Source: Bacteroidota bacterium (GTDB taxonomy: Bacteria; Bacteroidota; Ignavibacteria; Ignavibacteriales; Ignavibacteriaceae). Taken from it: DNA of 7,153 nucleotides. Shown piece after piece: positions 6,762-7,153 of this stretch. The stretch covers positions 1-7,153 of the forward strand of contig JAJYSI010000170.1 of the NCBI GenBank assembly GCA_021793635.1. The letters run 5' to 3'. Position 1 is the first letter of the stretch. Every line of letters begins with the position of its first letter. Below the pieces are notes generated by a model, which was given only the letters and a program-made list of their open reading frames with translations, searched no databases and was not told the DNA's origin. Both the position numbers and the translations under genes were made by a program.

Positions 6762-7153
6762 TCATTCTTCTTCTTCTTCTGAATTTTCCTTAGTAAATGA
6801 TTGACTTTCATCTTTTTTTATCTCAGATGAAGCTATACTACTAAAGTCTAATAGAAATAAATTTTTCTTTTTTAATTTTAGAATGCCGGAAAGATGGATT
6901 ATCCTCTTGAATGGTTCGAATTCCATTTCGCTGATAATGTCTTTATCTAAACTATAAATGTTGCAGATCTTATCGACTATAAAGCATAAAAATTGATTAT
7001 TCATCTCTACAACAATTATTCTGTCGTCTTCAGAGCGCGGCTTGGAAGTTAATCCGAATATTTTATAAAGATCAATCATTGCGATCTTTACAATAACTAA
7101 ATTATGTTGCGTAGATTCCGAATTAATATGTTCTTCCTGGTTTAATTCCGATG
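6762..7153 (-). CDS. CheW-like chemosensory coupling protein, C-terminal part (open at right edge)
   Basis: The frame stays open from the stop at 6762 to the window edge, about 130 codons. The ATG at 7079 is an internal methionine, because the CheW homology continues upstream of it. Visible blocks in order are N-L-V-I-V-K-I-A-M-I-D-L-Y-K-I-F-G-L (matching the CheW block N-L-R-G-x-I-I-P-V-I-D-L-R-x-x-F-G-L), then R-I-I-V-V-E-M-N-N-Q-F-L-C-F-I-V-D (second subdomain strands), and a final L-F-L-L-D-F-S-S-I. The protein ends in an acidic tail with five Glu codons (GAA x5, a short triplet repeat). CheW couples chemoreceptors to the CheA kinase. A CheA P5 or CheV CheW domain is possible because the N-terminus is missing. 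The usual R-G of N-L-R-G reads V-I here, so partner contacts may be altered. A 193-bp gap and a promoter separate it from the polysaccharide genes. Confidence 0.72.
   Translation of the reverse strand, partial: SELNQEEHINSESTQHNLVIVKIAMIDLYKIFGLTSKPRSEDDRIIVVEMNNQFLCFIVDKICNIYSLDKDIISEMEFEPFKRIIHLSGILKLKKKNLFLLDFSSIASSEIKKDESQSFTKENSEEEEE

Noticed and set aside
6765..6779. TTC x5 (GAA x5) triplet repeat as a phase-variation switch
   Set aside because: Changes in units of three stay in frame and would only alter the length of the poly-Glu tail.
6762..7079. CheW-like gene starting at the ATG at 7079
   Set aside because: The frame is open further upstream and encodes matching CheW residues (N-L-V-I-V-K-I-A), so this Met is internal and the gene is cut by the window edge.

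Overview
The window is AT-rich bacterial DNA in which every supported gene lies on the minus strand, so the locus reads from right to left. The gene content is that of a surface or exopolysaccharide (EPS/O-antigen-type) assembly locus of a Gram-negative bacterium. Protein style points by inference to the Bacteroidota/Ignavibacteriota/Chlorobi side of the tree: a short export protein ending in one membrane anchor, a YrdC-like protein resembling the Bacteroidota clade, and weak Shine-Dalgarno sites before most genes. No rRNA, tRNA or marker gene is present to prove this.

Right end (about 6762-7153): the 3' end of a CheW-like chemosensory coupling protein, open at the window edge, with a poly-Glu tail. 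A non-coding stretch of about 190 bp follows (6569-6761). It holds a good sigma70-like promoter (-10 TATAAT) reading into the polysaccharide genes, plus several small inverted repeats.

Centre and left (1-6568): seven co-directional genes with gaps of about 20-70 bp, most simply one operon. In transcription order they are: a DegT/DnrJ/EryC1/StrS sugar aminotransferase; a diverged YrdC/Sua5/YciO-fold protein whose ligand-binding motifs look lost; a polyprenyl-phosphate sugar-1-phosphate transferase; a Gfo/Idh/MocA sugar-nucleotide oxidoreductase; a left-handed beta-helix N-acyltransferase; a small Wza-type outer-membrane export protein; and the N-terminal 299 residues of a Wzz/Wzc-type chain-length protein that runs off the left edge.

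The oxidoreductase, aminotransferase and acyltransferase together match the WbpB/WbpE/WbpD logic: oxidise C3 of a nucleotide sugar, transaminate it, then acylate the amine. This gives a 3-acetamido (probably 2,3-diacetamido) sugar. The phosphotransferase would load the first sugar phosphate onto undecaprenyl phosphate, and the Wzz and Wza proteins would control chain length and export. Glycosyltransferases, flippase, polymerase and the nucleotide-sugar 6-dehydrogenase are not in the window. The least explained items are the YrdC-fold protein inside the operon and the divergent CheW beside it.
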